NCBI GenBank assembly: GCA_027886185.1
Contig: WOAB01000056.1
Location: 3,658,001-3,722,000 of the forward strand
Direction of reading: 5' to 3'
Length of the DNA: 64,000 nt
Source: Rheum nobile
Lineage: Eukaryota > Streptophyta > Magnoliopsida > Caryophyllales > Polygonaceae
Shown: piece by piece, positions 46,271-57,656 of the stretch
Position numbering within the stretch: position 1 is the first letter of the stretch
Layout: each line of letters begins with the position of its first letter
Notes under the pieces: generated by a model
What the model saw: the letters and a program-made list of their open reading frames with translations, nothing else
Told to the model about the DNA's origin: nothing
The model's database searches: none
Position numbers and translations under genes: made by a program

Positions 46271-47220
46271 GATTCAACATATTACGTATGTATGAAGTTA
46301 CGTTAATCTTTGTTAATAATTATTAATAGATATTTCTGTATATTATCATACTTATCTTAATTTTATTTACATTGTCACTAATTATATTTATTTTTTAAAT
46401 ATAAAATCGATATATTTTTATATTATTTTAAAATATCAATTTTACTCAAGTCACATGCACAACAATAGCTATTAAAGTAATTATTTGTTTTGCCAACATG
46501 ATTATAGCATTTATACAATATTTATGCAATGATTAAGTTAAGAAAATACACAAAAATATATATTTTCTATAATTTCATACATCTTGTAATAAAAATTTAC
46601 TAATTTATAGCAACTGTTATATGGATTTGACTATATGTATCCATGTCTCAGTTGTACAAATTCGAAAAATGAACAGTCTACTTTTATAACTTTATTATAA
46701 GAGTGAAAAAGTGACCAACTATTTAGAACAACGATTTTTCTAACCTATGTCCTAAGGGCATACGTTAAAATCCCATATGTAAAATTTTTTAATTAAGTGT
46801 TAACTTTTTAAGATATTTTTTTTTAAAAATAAATTCACCTTTCCTTCTTTATGGTTTATATTCCTTAATATAAATTCTTAACCTATGCCATATTAGAAAA
46901 ACCGTTAAAACAATACGTGTGCCTCAGATGTATGAAACTTTCGATGTTTAGGAACATCCAAACACACCCTAATACTATAGTATACATTTGAACTTCCAGT
47001 ACTAATTTCTTTTTACAAAACAAACGGATTAAACAAGATGATCAGTAATGTGGAAGACGGGGAAAGAGACTTTCGTAGTCAAATGTGGTGACAAGAAAAA
47101 GATGTTTGAAATGATGTGAGGTATATCAACTTCACTTGTATCCTCCAATTCAAATCTGCAAAAGCAAGAGAAATAGACACAACAATCTAAAAGCAGATAA
47201 AACTCTATTTTTTGGGGGCA
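46271..47220. other. AT-rich spacer, no gene seen
   Basis: Unique AT-rich sequence. The last ~150 bp are likely 3' UTR of the TBL gene on the minus strand. Confidence 0.5.
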
Positions 47221-50200
47221 TCAGATGTTATCCAAAAGAGATACAAATAAGTCATTCCAGGTATCAGTAAGCCCAGGTAAGCACCAATGCATGCAATCGT
47301 CGTGCTTCTTTCCTCCCGCTCCAGCAGGATGAGCATCTGCTCTGAACTCGCTCATCTTTGTTATATTCAAAATGTGGAAACTTGAGCCTTTGAGGGCTCT
47401 GTTTAAATGCCCATTCACAAGGCGGGTCTCCACATTCGTTCCATTGTGCTCTAGAGAGAATAGTTCTTCCACCTGGAGCATTTCGCAGGAATACCATTGC
47501 TAATCAGAAAGGGGAGAACAAGACAATCTCTGTTCTATGATTGCAAATTATTGGATTATCTTGACTTTGACTACCCATATTTGCTCTTACTGTTTTCATA
47601 GATCGACCTTATCTAATCCTAATTTCCTAATACGGGTTGGAGCTGTTCAAGCAACATTGGCCATCTATAACAAGTTAACGATATTATATATGATAGAAAG
47701 GACGAACAAAGAAGTTTAGGTGACTCAAATAAATAAGCAAAGCTATGGCTCAGCAAGCAAAATCATGCCTATCAAAGTATTTATATTATAGAAGAGAAAA
47801 TTTTGAAATGTCAGCTGAATAATTTGCATATATAGGTGTAGGCCTAAGCTTTAGTTCAGGAATTCCTCCAATGACAAGTCGTTCCCCTCTCTCCTACTTT
47901 ATCGTCCTACTACATTGTTGTATCAAACTTAACCAGTTCATCCAATTTGATTTTTGCAGCCTCACAAAAATACAGATTTTTCTTAAAAAAAATACCCGAG
48001 TGACTAAAAAAGAGTATGGATATTCATGCTCTTAGATCCAAAAAATGATCACCCTTCTGACGCATTACTATTTATTATTCAGGATTATTTAGAGTCCTTG
48101 GGACAACATGGATATATCAAGATTATTAAAAAAGTTAAATAGACAAATTCATCAGTTCCTAAATAAATTTTTATGCCAAGGATATACTCCTTCCGTCCCT
48201 GAAAGTTTGTCCCATGGGAAGAGGGCACATTTGTCGATGCACATTTTATATCGTTAATATCTCTAATTACATATTAATAAAAATTATAATTTTTTGATAT
48301 TATCAAAGTACTCGTTGAGACGAATCAAACAAGACCCCACATGCCTATGTTTTTTCTTATATATTGGAAGAAATCTTGAAGATTCTCTTTAACTGTAAAT
48401 AGTGTCAAGATTGGCCATGGGACAAACTTTCAGGGACGGAGGGAGTAGAAAAAAACAACGGAAGATTCCAAGTTCACACAATAGTAATGCTATTACAGTA
48501 GAGCGCCTATGACTTACTTGCTCAATCCCAATAGGCTGCAAGCGGTTACAAGATCCACCTTCATTCCATTCACCTCCTTCAAAATGTCTGGGAGATTGCG
48601 TGCGAAATATCTTTATTCCACCGGGTCGCATTCTATTCTCCACATAAGAACTCTGGAAGTAACATGTATTGACACATGATACATGATCTTTAGCTAAAAT
48701 TAAGCTGTCTAATTTTCCAGCAGAAAAAACTTTACATGCCAACTACCCTAATAAATCTGATCGCCCTATTAATCTATTTGACTACATAAAGATATCAAGA
48801 GAAGAATGGTTTGGCTTACCATGCGTTTCAAAACCAAATCAAGGCCAACATCTGGAGATATTGGAGGCAATAAAGGCACTCCATCGTTGAAGAACAGCAT
48901 AGGTGATTTTACTGGGTCAAACTTTGCAGGAGCCCACCACCTGATAAAACAAGAAAGGAAACAGTTAAATGACAGCACAAGGCCAACATGGTATGCTTAG
49001 ATTAGAAGTATATAAACGATAGAGCATTCCTATAATATATGGTGGTATAGATTTTATGGAGAACACTAACAAGGAAATGAAGCTCCATTTTCAGCACATC
49101 CCTTTTTCCCTAATTTCCAACCCCACCTCCACCCCCAAGAAAAAATAACCCCTGCAAACCCATTCACCAGAGAAAACGGTAATGTTCATCACGGAAAATG
49201 AAAATGTTCCAAGAACAAGGGAGTTAGGATTACAATGGAAAGATACAATGATAAGGATATGCTTCAATAATGACAAAATAGAAGATGAAAAAGACACCTT
49301 CGGTCAGACAAACAACTTTCAGCAATTATGGCCTTTATAAGCATCATTAATAAGGAAACCAAAAATACATTGACAATGCAACAGGAGCCATAATAAAGCA
49401 ATCAAGTAGAAAAAATTGAATATGGAAACATATTTTACCAGTGTCCAGTATTAAAAATAATAATATCATGGAAGCCAGGTGCATCTACCCACGTACTGTC
49501 AGGAACATCAACATCAACTCGATAGCCTTCTTTGTATCCAAGAGATTCTAGAACACCACCTTTAGGATTTGCTGACCACCTACATCAAGGAAAACAATGT
49601 ATCATCTATGAGCACACAAAAAGAGTACGGGTCCTAACTGGAAATCACATGCAGAACCAAAGAAATGAAAGAACATCGTGAAACTTCCTGATCGTATTGG
49701 TTGTTTTAAAATAGAAAATGATCCAACTATGCTTTACCCCAGATGTATGCATGGAATGTCGACTATGGTATTTGGAAAAGGTTGGCAGTTACTATATAGT
49801 TTAAAAGCTCACGCTGACATTATTCATAAACATTTAAAGAACAAAGGAAACAAAGATTTCCAACACTAATGCATATGGATAACATCTCCAAAGCTCCACA
49901 TATTGTATGAACTTTTGTTCATCTAAGGATAACAAAGGAAAAGCATATACAATTTATTTTCCATGAAAACTTGACACCAAAAGTTGAAACAAAGAAAAGC
50001 TTCATGAAGACAATTTGACAATATACACAACGGACTGACGCAGAAGATGCCTACCTACCATATCTTGCTAACAAGTTCGTTCGATGATAAGCAATGGTAA
50101 GATTATACTGAAGAAAGGTGAAGCCACGATCAGCCTTGGCAGGACGCCACTTCTTAATGTCATTCGATTTTTGCTTTAGAGTGCAAAAGAGTGAAACAAA

Positions 50201-51503
50201 CATATTACGGTTTAGTGAATCGCCAACAAACCCTGCACTGTAAAAAAGTATAAGATTCACATATGAGCATTTATTATGTCTCAAACTTTTGCCTTGTAAG
50301 AAAACAAATGTGCAATAAAAATATCATGCATCATATTTACTTCACTTTTCTTTTCTTTTTAATGATAGAGTACTTAGATATTAGCAGTAATCTCAGGCAA
50401 TTAGAATTACTGCATTCGTATAAGAACATCTACTGTGCCAGCAATATTTGACTTGTTTACAATTTGGATGATGTGATGAATTTTGGTTTGTAGGATCAGA
50501 TGGTCCTACGATTTAGATCACAATTTAAGTAAATATGAAGTTACTGAAGAAAGAGCCCTACAGTATAGATTGACTGAACAATCTAAACGATGAATAGCTT
50601 ATGATTGCAATTTTTAATGTTATATCGTGTCAGTAGAAAATGTACACTACTTAAAAGAGCTGCCTTGTAGCATCAAAGTGTTTTCCATTAAATTTTCTTT
50701 GTCCAGAAACATTTTGGCATCATCTCCAGCCATCCTAACAGAGTTCCAAAGGAAGAATCAACGGGCAATAAAATCAGACAAAGTAAATGAAATTTTAGCA
50801 TCCACAACAAACAACATGGTGAAGAATCGCGATTTGGCTTTAATTGCACTCATCCTTGATAGCAAGGACACAAACATTTGCTATTTTGAGATTAACTTGA
50901 GCATTTTGTTCTTTCGAGATATTCCAATCATAAACTACTAAGCTTGTTACCTTTTAATCCACACCTGTAACTACTTGAACAATTACAAAGCCATTAAACC
51001 AATCCTAGGAAGAAGGCCTTCGCAGAATAGTTGAACATGTAGAAATCTTACAGCACTGAGAGAAGGAATGAGAGAGAGAGTAGACCTATGCTGGTATCCC
51101 GATGCCGTTCAAGAAAGCGAACAGGATCAAATACAGGGAGATCACACTGCTTAGGCTTCCATCTCCACTTGCTAATCTCCACGCCATTGGCTTTCTTATT
51201 CAAGATACAGTTCCATCCCTTGAAGATCTCTTTACAAGTGTGATCGTAACGCTTCCCAGACGCGTGCCGGGGATTGTAAACCCAATCTCCATCGGAGAGA
51301 TCGCAAGGGCTGTTAAAGCCCTCCGATTGTCGAAATCCTAGGGTTTGGGGAGGAGAGAAATCGGCGGAGCTGGTGGCGGTTGGAGAAGACTGGAAGATAG
51401 AGAAAGCGAAGAGGAGGAGCACCACGGAGATGCAGAGGAGAGAGAGGAAAGAGGTGAGAGGAAGGGAGAAAATGCTTGACGGTTGCTTCTCTCTAGCTGC
51501 CAT
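47221..51503 (-). CDS. TBL: Trichome birefringence-like (TBL) polysaccharide O-acetyltransferase, six exons
   Basis: Exons (high to low) 51503-51086, 50232-50055, 49579-49439, 48940-48820, 48652-48518 and 47472-47221 join to 414 residues. All introns are GT-AG and all phases agree. The protein has an N-terminal membrane anchor (~residues 14-37), typical of Golgi type II enzymes. The TBL domain follows, with CDLSDGDWVYNP and a DHTCKEIFKGWNC stretch. The PC-esterase domain has the GDS motif (FVGDSLNRN, Ser145) and the DxxH motif (DCMHWCLPG, Asp390-His393). The family acetylates xylan, mannan, xyloglucan or pectin in the wall. The subfamily looks closest to TBL12/13 by eye, so the substrate is not assigned. 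It is divergent from the thioredoxin-fold gene, with ~450 bp between its start and the likely leader of that gene. Intron 5 carries a Stowaway MITE. Confidence 0.93.
48187..48445. mobile_element. Stowaway-type MITE in TBL intron 5, 259 bp
   Basis: The ends CTCCTTCCGTCCCTGAAAG and complement CTCCCTCCGTCCCTGAAAG are classic Tc1/mariner Stowaway termini. The TA target duplication is at 48185-48186 and 48446-48447. The inner arms extend the inverted repeat through TTTGTCCCATGG, about 31 bp in all. Confidence 0.95.
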
Positions 51504-52962
51504 GTGCGAACTGCAATCTGTTAGATCGGAGCAACGAGAGTCTGGAAATTGCGAGATCTGAGCTTTGCCTTTGAATAGGTTCGTCGGTTCGGATGGTGTG
51601 TCCAAGAATAACTATAAAACCGAATTGGAAAATTGGTAAAGCATTTTGGTTAACCGGATATACCTCCGACTCCCGATTCTCTCCCCGCCGGGGCGGACTC
51701 ACGTATGGACTAAATATATAGATTTTATTATTTTTTTAACTTCACAGAAAAATCTTTCTTTCACAATTTCACTCCGCCGCCTTCTATTTCTCCCTCTCCA
51801 TCCTCCAGTCTCCACGGACCACGACGGCACGACCAGATTCACGAAGGTCAGACACTCAGACTGGACACCGGGCCTCCGGCGATCTCCATTCTCCACGCGA
51901 GTCCGCCAGGACCGCCGCGCCGACGAAGCCACGAACCAGGGCGAGCGAGCAGCCGACTGAGACGAGGCGAGATTGATTTTTTCATCTGGACTGAAGGTAA
52001 TTGTTTCAACTTCCAGATCTTGCTGGTGTTTATGCGTTTTCGTGTTCTAGATTGAGATTTTTGAGATTCAATTTTTTGTATTTTTGGGAGATGCAATTTC
52101 CGTGTTTATGCTGCCCTGCTGGTGTTTGCTTGAGTTTTAAGGAGTGCTGCCTGTATTCTTTGGCACCGGTATTTTATTTAACAGATTCTCAGTCATTGAA
52201 GTTGTTATGTCTCCTCTTCAGTTGCATATTGGTTAATTAGGATTGTCGAATGCTGTCCAAAGGCGTGACTTTAGAGGTTGCTAGAGTTGGGGATGAATGC
52301 GTGGCTTCTGAATTCTCTTCACTGGCGCTACAGTTGTCATATATGAATGTTCTTTAATTCGAGTTTGAGCAGCTGTTGCAGAAACCAATTGTCTACGTTC
52401 ACAATAGGCTACACAAATGGATTGATTTTGAATTTCGTTGTACTGGAAAGGTTTCCATCCACAAATTGGTGAATGTTTATCCTTAATGTTCTAAAGTAAG
52501 GCATAATGAAGTGGAAATGTTTAAAAAGAAATTAGACCATCAAAACCCTAAAAATGTCATCCCTCTCTCCCAATTCTCTGTCTCTCTTCAGAGTTCAGAG
52601 TCTTCTTACATCTCATGTGCTATGAAATCTGTGATGGCTGGTTTCCTTTCTCTATTTTTGCTTTGTGTGTGGTTCAATTTGATTATTCCTAACGTTGCGT
52701 TGCAGTGGTTGGTTTTAAATGAAAGGCTTGTCATATCATTGCAACCGAACACTTGAGAAATGTATGAACAAGTGGGAATGATGTACTAAATGCTTATCAA
52801 ATAGGATGATTTGTACTTTTGTAGCTACAAAATTAGAATTTTATGTATGATTTGCTGAACTATCTTTTTTTATTATCTTTTTCAGTGCCAGATTAAGCTA
52901 AATTGGGTCAGAGCAAGGTTAACCAGTGAAACTTATTGGGAACAGCTTCAGTGCAGGTCTTC
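51504..52962. promoter_or_regulatory. Divergent promoter region and spliced leader of the thioredoxin-fold gene
   Basis: This region separates the start codons of two genes read away from each other. A likely leader exon ends at about 51995 (TCTGGACTGAAG before GTAATTG). An acceptor (TTTTTCAG) precedes 52887, so the plus-strand gene probably has a 5' UTR intron of ~0.9 kb. Open frames in the region look non-coding. No TATA box is assigned. Confidence 0.5.
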
Positions 52963-55105
52963 ATGGCAGAACCATCAGTTTTTCATTCAATGATGATTGG
53001 TCTTCGTGAAAGTTGCAGGTTAGAAGCTAGTTTTTCTTATGGCTGCAGAAAGTGTAAGATGACTAGCATTTTGATTCAGTGCCTTTGGATGGAATTGTAA
53101 GGTATTATACTGGTTATCCGAAAGACTTAGGACAATCCCGTGTTATTCATTTTACTTCTGAGCGCGAATTTGTCCAGCTTCTTCACCAAGGATATCCTGT
53201 AGTAGTTGCTTTCACCATAAGGTAACATAAGGTGTATCTTCTGTTGTATATTTGCATTAAATTTTCCTTTTCTCCATTGTTTCTAAATTGGAGTGACCCC
53301 TTTGTACTGACATGATTGTTTGAAATGTAGAGGTAACTACACACAACATCTGGATAAGGTACTAGAGGAAGCTGCAGCAGAATTTTATCCTGATGTGAAA
53401 TTTATGCGAGTATGTTATGCTGTTGTAATTATATTTTATAGTTTTCTATTAACTTTTGCTATAGTATTGACCCTTTCTTCCACTAGAAGGTCAAATGTCC
53501 TTATCTACACCTATTTTGAGATGGAATTATATCTTACATCAAGGATTTTTCTGCCCTTCAGGTTTGAATGACACTTTTTCCTTTCCAGGTTGAGTGCCCA
53601 AAGTATCCCGGGTTCTGTATAACTCGCCAACAGAAGGAGTATCCGTTTGTTGAAATATTTCACAGTCCACAACAAGTATGTATATATATTTTGTATTCTT
53701 CCATCTATATCATGCTTTTTCTTATCCAACTGTTATAAGTTGAGGACGGAGATTCAACAACTATTCAAGGAAGCTGATTTCTGACTATCTGATGTTGTGC
53801 TTTAAAAGAAAGGCACGGAAGTGATGATTAGGGGATCACCTTCTTTGGAATTGTGTGATAATTTTATTTGTCTTTCATTGGAGAAAGAAATGGCTTGCCC
53901 AAGCATGGATCTCTTGAAATAAGCTTTGTCAACTACTAATAAGCTTTGTCAAGCACTACTTAAATATTGGATATCATATTTGTGCCCTCAAATAGACGGA
54001 CCTATTATTGTATCATCAATATGCAAGCTTGTGGTTGTATAAATGTCGCCGAGAACTTAACCTTGAAAAAGTATGTTGCGAAGATTTGGAATTCGTCAGC
54101 AGCTGCCTTGTGGATGATTAATTGATGCATGTTTTGACCAAGTAATTTTTAACTAGTTTGCACGGTTGCACCATTTTTTTCTTCCTAACCATATCTTCTT
54201 TCTCCATGGGAGCAGGCAGCAACTCCTGGAAATCTTGCTGACCAAAATACTACAAAATACTCCGTGAAGCTTCTACCGGTATGCATCTCGCCCTTACTAC
54301 CTAGTTTGTTTCACTATCAATGCAATACTGTAAGAACCATGGTAAAATTACAAATGAGATAATGTCATATTTGATAGAGAATGCCTCTGTAAAGAGTCCC
54401 TGTAGAATGGGTTCTTAGAGATTGATTTATTTGAAGTCGGACACTTTTGCTATGCTGTGGGAACTGGGGACAAATAATTGATTGGTGATTACTGATATAT
54501 GATTGTTATAATGCTTAATGGCGTATATTATTGTATTCCTATTATATGGGTATTTGGGTTATCAGCTTGGCCAGTTGTCTTCTATTAAGGGATCCTCTCA
54601 GAAATGCTGTCTTGACTAGGTTATGGTAGTTGTTGAAATGTGTCATTTAAATTGTTGACTGACACAAGATCACTAACAAATATAAGTTGAAATCTGGAGA
54701 AGCTCAGATCTAATCTGTCCTCTTTTCCTTTGTTTTTTAATGTGATGCCTTATTACTTCGTCCTAGCACGAGTTTGCTCGATCTTGATTGTCATGACAGA
54801 TTGATTTTGCAAATTAAGTTTCACTTGAAATGAATGGTTGATATGCTGTGTACAAACTATGCTTTCTTAAGAGTGTAATGCTTAGAGGCTTAAGTAAATC
54901 AACTAGGACATTTCATCTAAATAGAATTCTTATGTATTTTTTGTACATTAGCATGGAATCTTTGCTTCTGTTTTTATTGATTAGCATTTGTTTGATGAAC
55001 CTTTTTATTCTTCCTCTTCAGTTCAACTATGACCTCAGCACGTACGGTTTCAGAGAGTTCTTCAAGCGCTACGGAGTGCAAACATCAAGTAAAGAAAATC
55101 CTTAG
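52963..55105 (+). CDS. Thioredoxin-fold protein, apparent one-base frameshift in exon 1
   Basis: Coding exons are 52963-53221, 53331-53409, 53589-53675, 54216-54278 and 55022-55105, about 190 residues. The body (SREVIHF-like segment SRVIHFTSEREFVQLL, VVVAFTI, FYPDVKFMRVECPKYPGFC, YPFVEIFH) has the thioredoxin fold order, but the CxxC active site is replaced by FTIRGNYTQ, so classical redox activity is unlikely. In exon 1 the frame from ATG 52963 reads ...GCRKCKMTSI and then needs a shift of one base at the T run 53069-53072 to enter FDSVPLDGIVRYYTG. Either one T is missing here (mutation or sequence error) or an intron with weak sites hides the join. All downstream introns are GT-AG and in phase. 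The molecular role is unknown to me. Confidence 0.8.
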
Positions 55106-55512
55106 CGAAAACTGAAATTATATGAAATTCATCTGCAATGCCTTCAGTTGTACTGCATCACAGGCTGCAAGAAGTATGTCCTTTTTTACTAGACAAAGTT
55201 GCATAGCAAAAGCACTACTAGATATAGACATGATGGTAGGATCTTAATAATGTCTTTGTTACCGTTTTATGGTATTTTTGAGCAGTGATTGGAACTGTTA
55301 AGGGTTTAGCTCGTATGGATGAAATACATGTACGCTTTGGCCTGTTTACAGTTAAGGCATTATTACAAGTTACACTATAGTTTCAACACGTATGTCGGTT
55401 TTTACTTCTCCTTGGAGACAAAATACTACATCATCCCCTTTATATTTATCATTTTATAAATTTATTAATTTCGATTAAAAGAAGTTTAGTGGTCGGAGCT
55501 TATCCCTTATCA
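55106..55512 (+). other. 3' UTR of the thioredoxin-fold gene and LINE target flank
   Basis: Holds the probable 3' UTR. The LINE target duplication ATGATAGCTAGCGATGG begins at 55513. Confidence 0.5.
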
Positions 55513-55529
55513 ATGATAGCTAGCGATGG

Positions 55530-57656
55530 TCTCACCGGCCTCCTGCCGCCGCCGCTGCACCCTGGTCTCACCGGCCTCACTCTCCTTTTGGATCAGATCC
55601 ACCCAAACCTTATCCCCTACAATCCTAATCCGTCAAACCCTCACAAAGGCGATGAATCTCCAACGGGACGAATCGCTTCCAGAAGAAACGCCTCCAGACG
55701 CGATGGTTCTCCTCAGGTTGCTGCCTTTCTTGGCTTTCTGGGGGTTCCTATTCCAGGCGAAACTCTCAAAAGATGGTCCCTCGCTTGCTTCTGAGCCTGG
55801 GTGATTGGGTGGCGGTGGAATCTCGCCGGCCACGGCGCTACTCGCCGTCTTCCACCGGGGTGCGGGGCGTCGGTGTTGTCGACAGAGCGTTGCTTCTGTC
55901 CCTTGGGGGAGCGGTCTCACCCGCTTTGGAGTCATCGTCTTTTACTCGTCGCCCGCTGTGAGAGCTTTCCCGATCCGCTTCGAGGTTTGTCTCCTAGATC
56001 TCTGGCTTTGGATCTCAGGTATCTGTCTAATCTCAGATCTAGAGGTACTCGTTATCTTCTCCTTTCTTCCTTTCGTGTCCCTGTTTCTTTTAGCCTCTAT
56101 TGCTTACTTTTACTTGACATTAATCTGGCTCATTTTAATCCCCTGAGCCAGTTTTTTTTTGTCTAGTTTCTTGTTATCCTTACTCTCGTACAATGAATCT
56201 TTGAACTTTGTGTTACATCTGAAGTATTTTATCTCCATCAACATTTATTTATTGCGTGGTGATACTTTAGTTTCTGTGATGTTGCATTTTTTGCCTTTTA
56301 CTGAAGGATTTCACATCCAACAGTATGAAGATCATCCTCCCTTGTTGAATCTTTATTTTCGCTTGATCCCTGACCAACTGAACAATCGGACTGGGAGATT
56401 TAAATCTCGTATTTATGATCTCTTGGGTCCTTACAATCTCTTAACCAATATTGTTGGTTTGGTTAGATCTAATCTTGTGTATCTTTTTAGATACCTTTCT
56501 GAACCTCCTTTTGTCTCCTATTTTATCTCTGAAATTATTAACATGTGCCCTGCATGTTTGTTTGGATCTTCTATGTTTAATGTTGTTTGATCCGACAAGT
56601 ATGTTTGTTTTGAGCTTATACTCTCCTTGGGTATTACGATCCATTACCACTTTGATCCGTGCTTGAATGCTTTGATATATTTTTCAGTCTTTTTGTACTG
56701 GTATGGGTATTACCTTGACTGTTGGAAACCTCTTGTCTGCTTGGTCCTTTCTGTGTTGACAATTATGATTTCTAGCAGGTTTTTGGTTTTTAAAACCTAC
56801 AATTGGCTTATCAGCTTTTTTGAGGTGGTTTTCTACTCCTCTCTGAACACTAATCTTCATATATTTGCTCATAATTACTTGAATTTTCTGATCTGCTTCC
56901 AGGATTTCATGTGCTACTTCATCTCACAAACAAAGATCTCGGACAATGGAGTTTATCATCAACATGCCTACAAGCTTTTATGGAGATTTAACTCCACTAA
57001 AAATCAGTCTCTGAACCCTATGTGTGCTTTATACAATTCTGTAACTATGTATGATGTTTATCGGATCAAAAATTGTCATATTCTGGCCTCTTATATCTGG
57101 AGTCCTTTTAGGATACACCAGCAACCAGAAATTACCAATTGTAAATCTAGAGTCCTTTTTGGATACACCAGCAACAAAGAATTTTTGTGGAACAATTAAA
57201 ACAATTTTACATGAATACCAAGATTATCATGGACATTCTTATCTTGAAATTACCAATGTTACATGAAATTAGGCACAACACTGAACAAGTTCAAATAAAG
57301 GAAGTTTTGGTGTTTGACACCTTTTCCAGGAAATTAATTATCTCTTGCAGACTATGCATTTCCTGGAATCCTGAAAACTCCAAATATGAAGGCGAAACTC
57401 TGCATAATACTAAACTAGTCCGAATACAGGAAAAAACTGTGCATGCCAGAATGTCAAAAACATGTGTACACATGTCTCGTTACACTGGTTTCCAAGTTGC
57501 TAGGCTTGCCTTACACCAATGGGAATCCTCAATCAAGAACAATCGAAAACATATCCTCTCTAGGGAGAACAAAAATCTTATGTCTTTTAAATCTCTCATG
57601 CCTACGGAAAAAATAACAAACAAAAACGACAATAAGCCCCCTAACTGTCTTACGAT
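55530..57656 (+). pseudogene. LINE 5' leader and decayed ORF1 region
   Basis: 55530-56160 is a GC-rich leader with open frames on both strands. From about 56.16 to 57.65 kb there are broken frames, the longest 57187-57687 (166 codons, Lys/Asn-rich). No zinc knuckle or RNA-binding motif is recognised, so ORF1 is assigned by position only. A short direct repeat (CTGGAGTCCTTTTAGGATAC and TAGAGTCCTTTTTGGATAC, near 57100 and 57150) lies in it. Confidence 0.5.
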
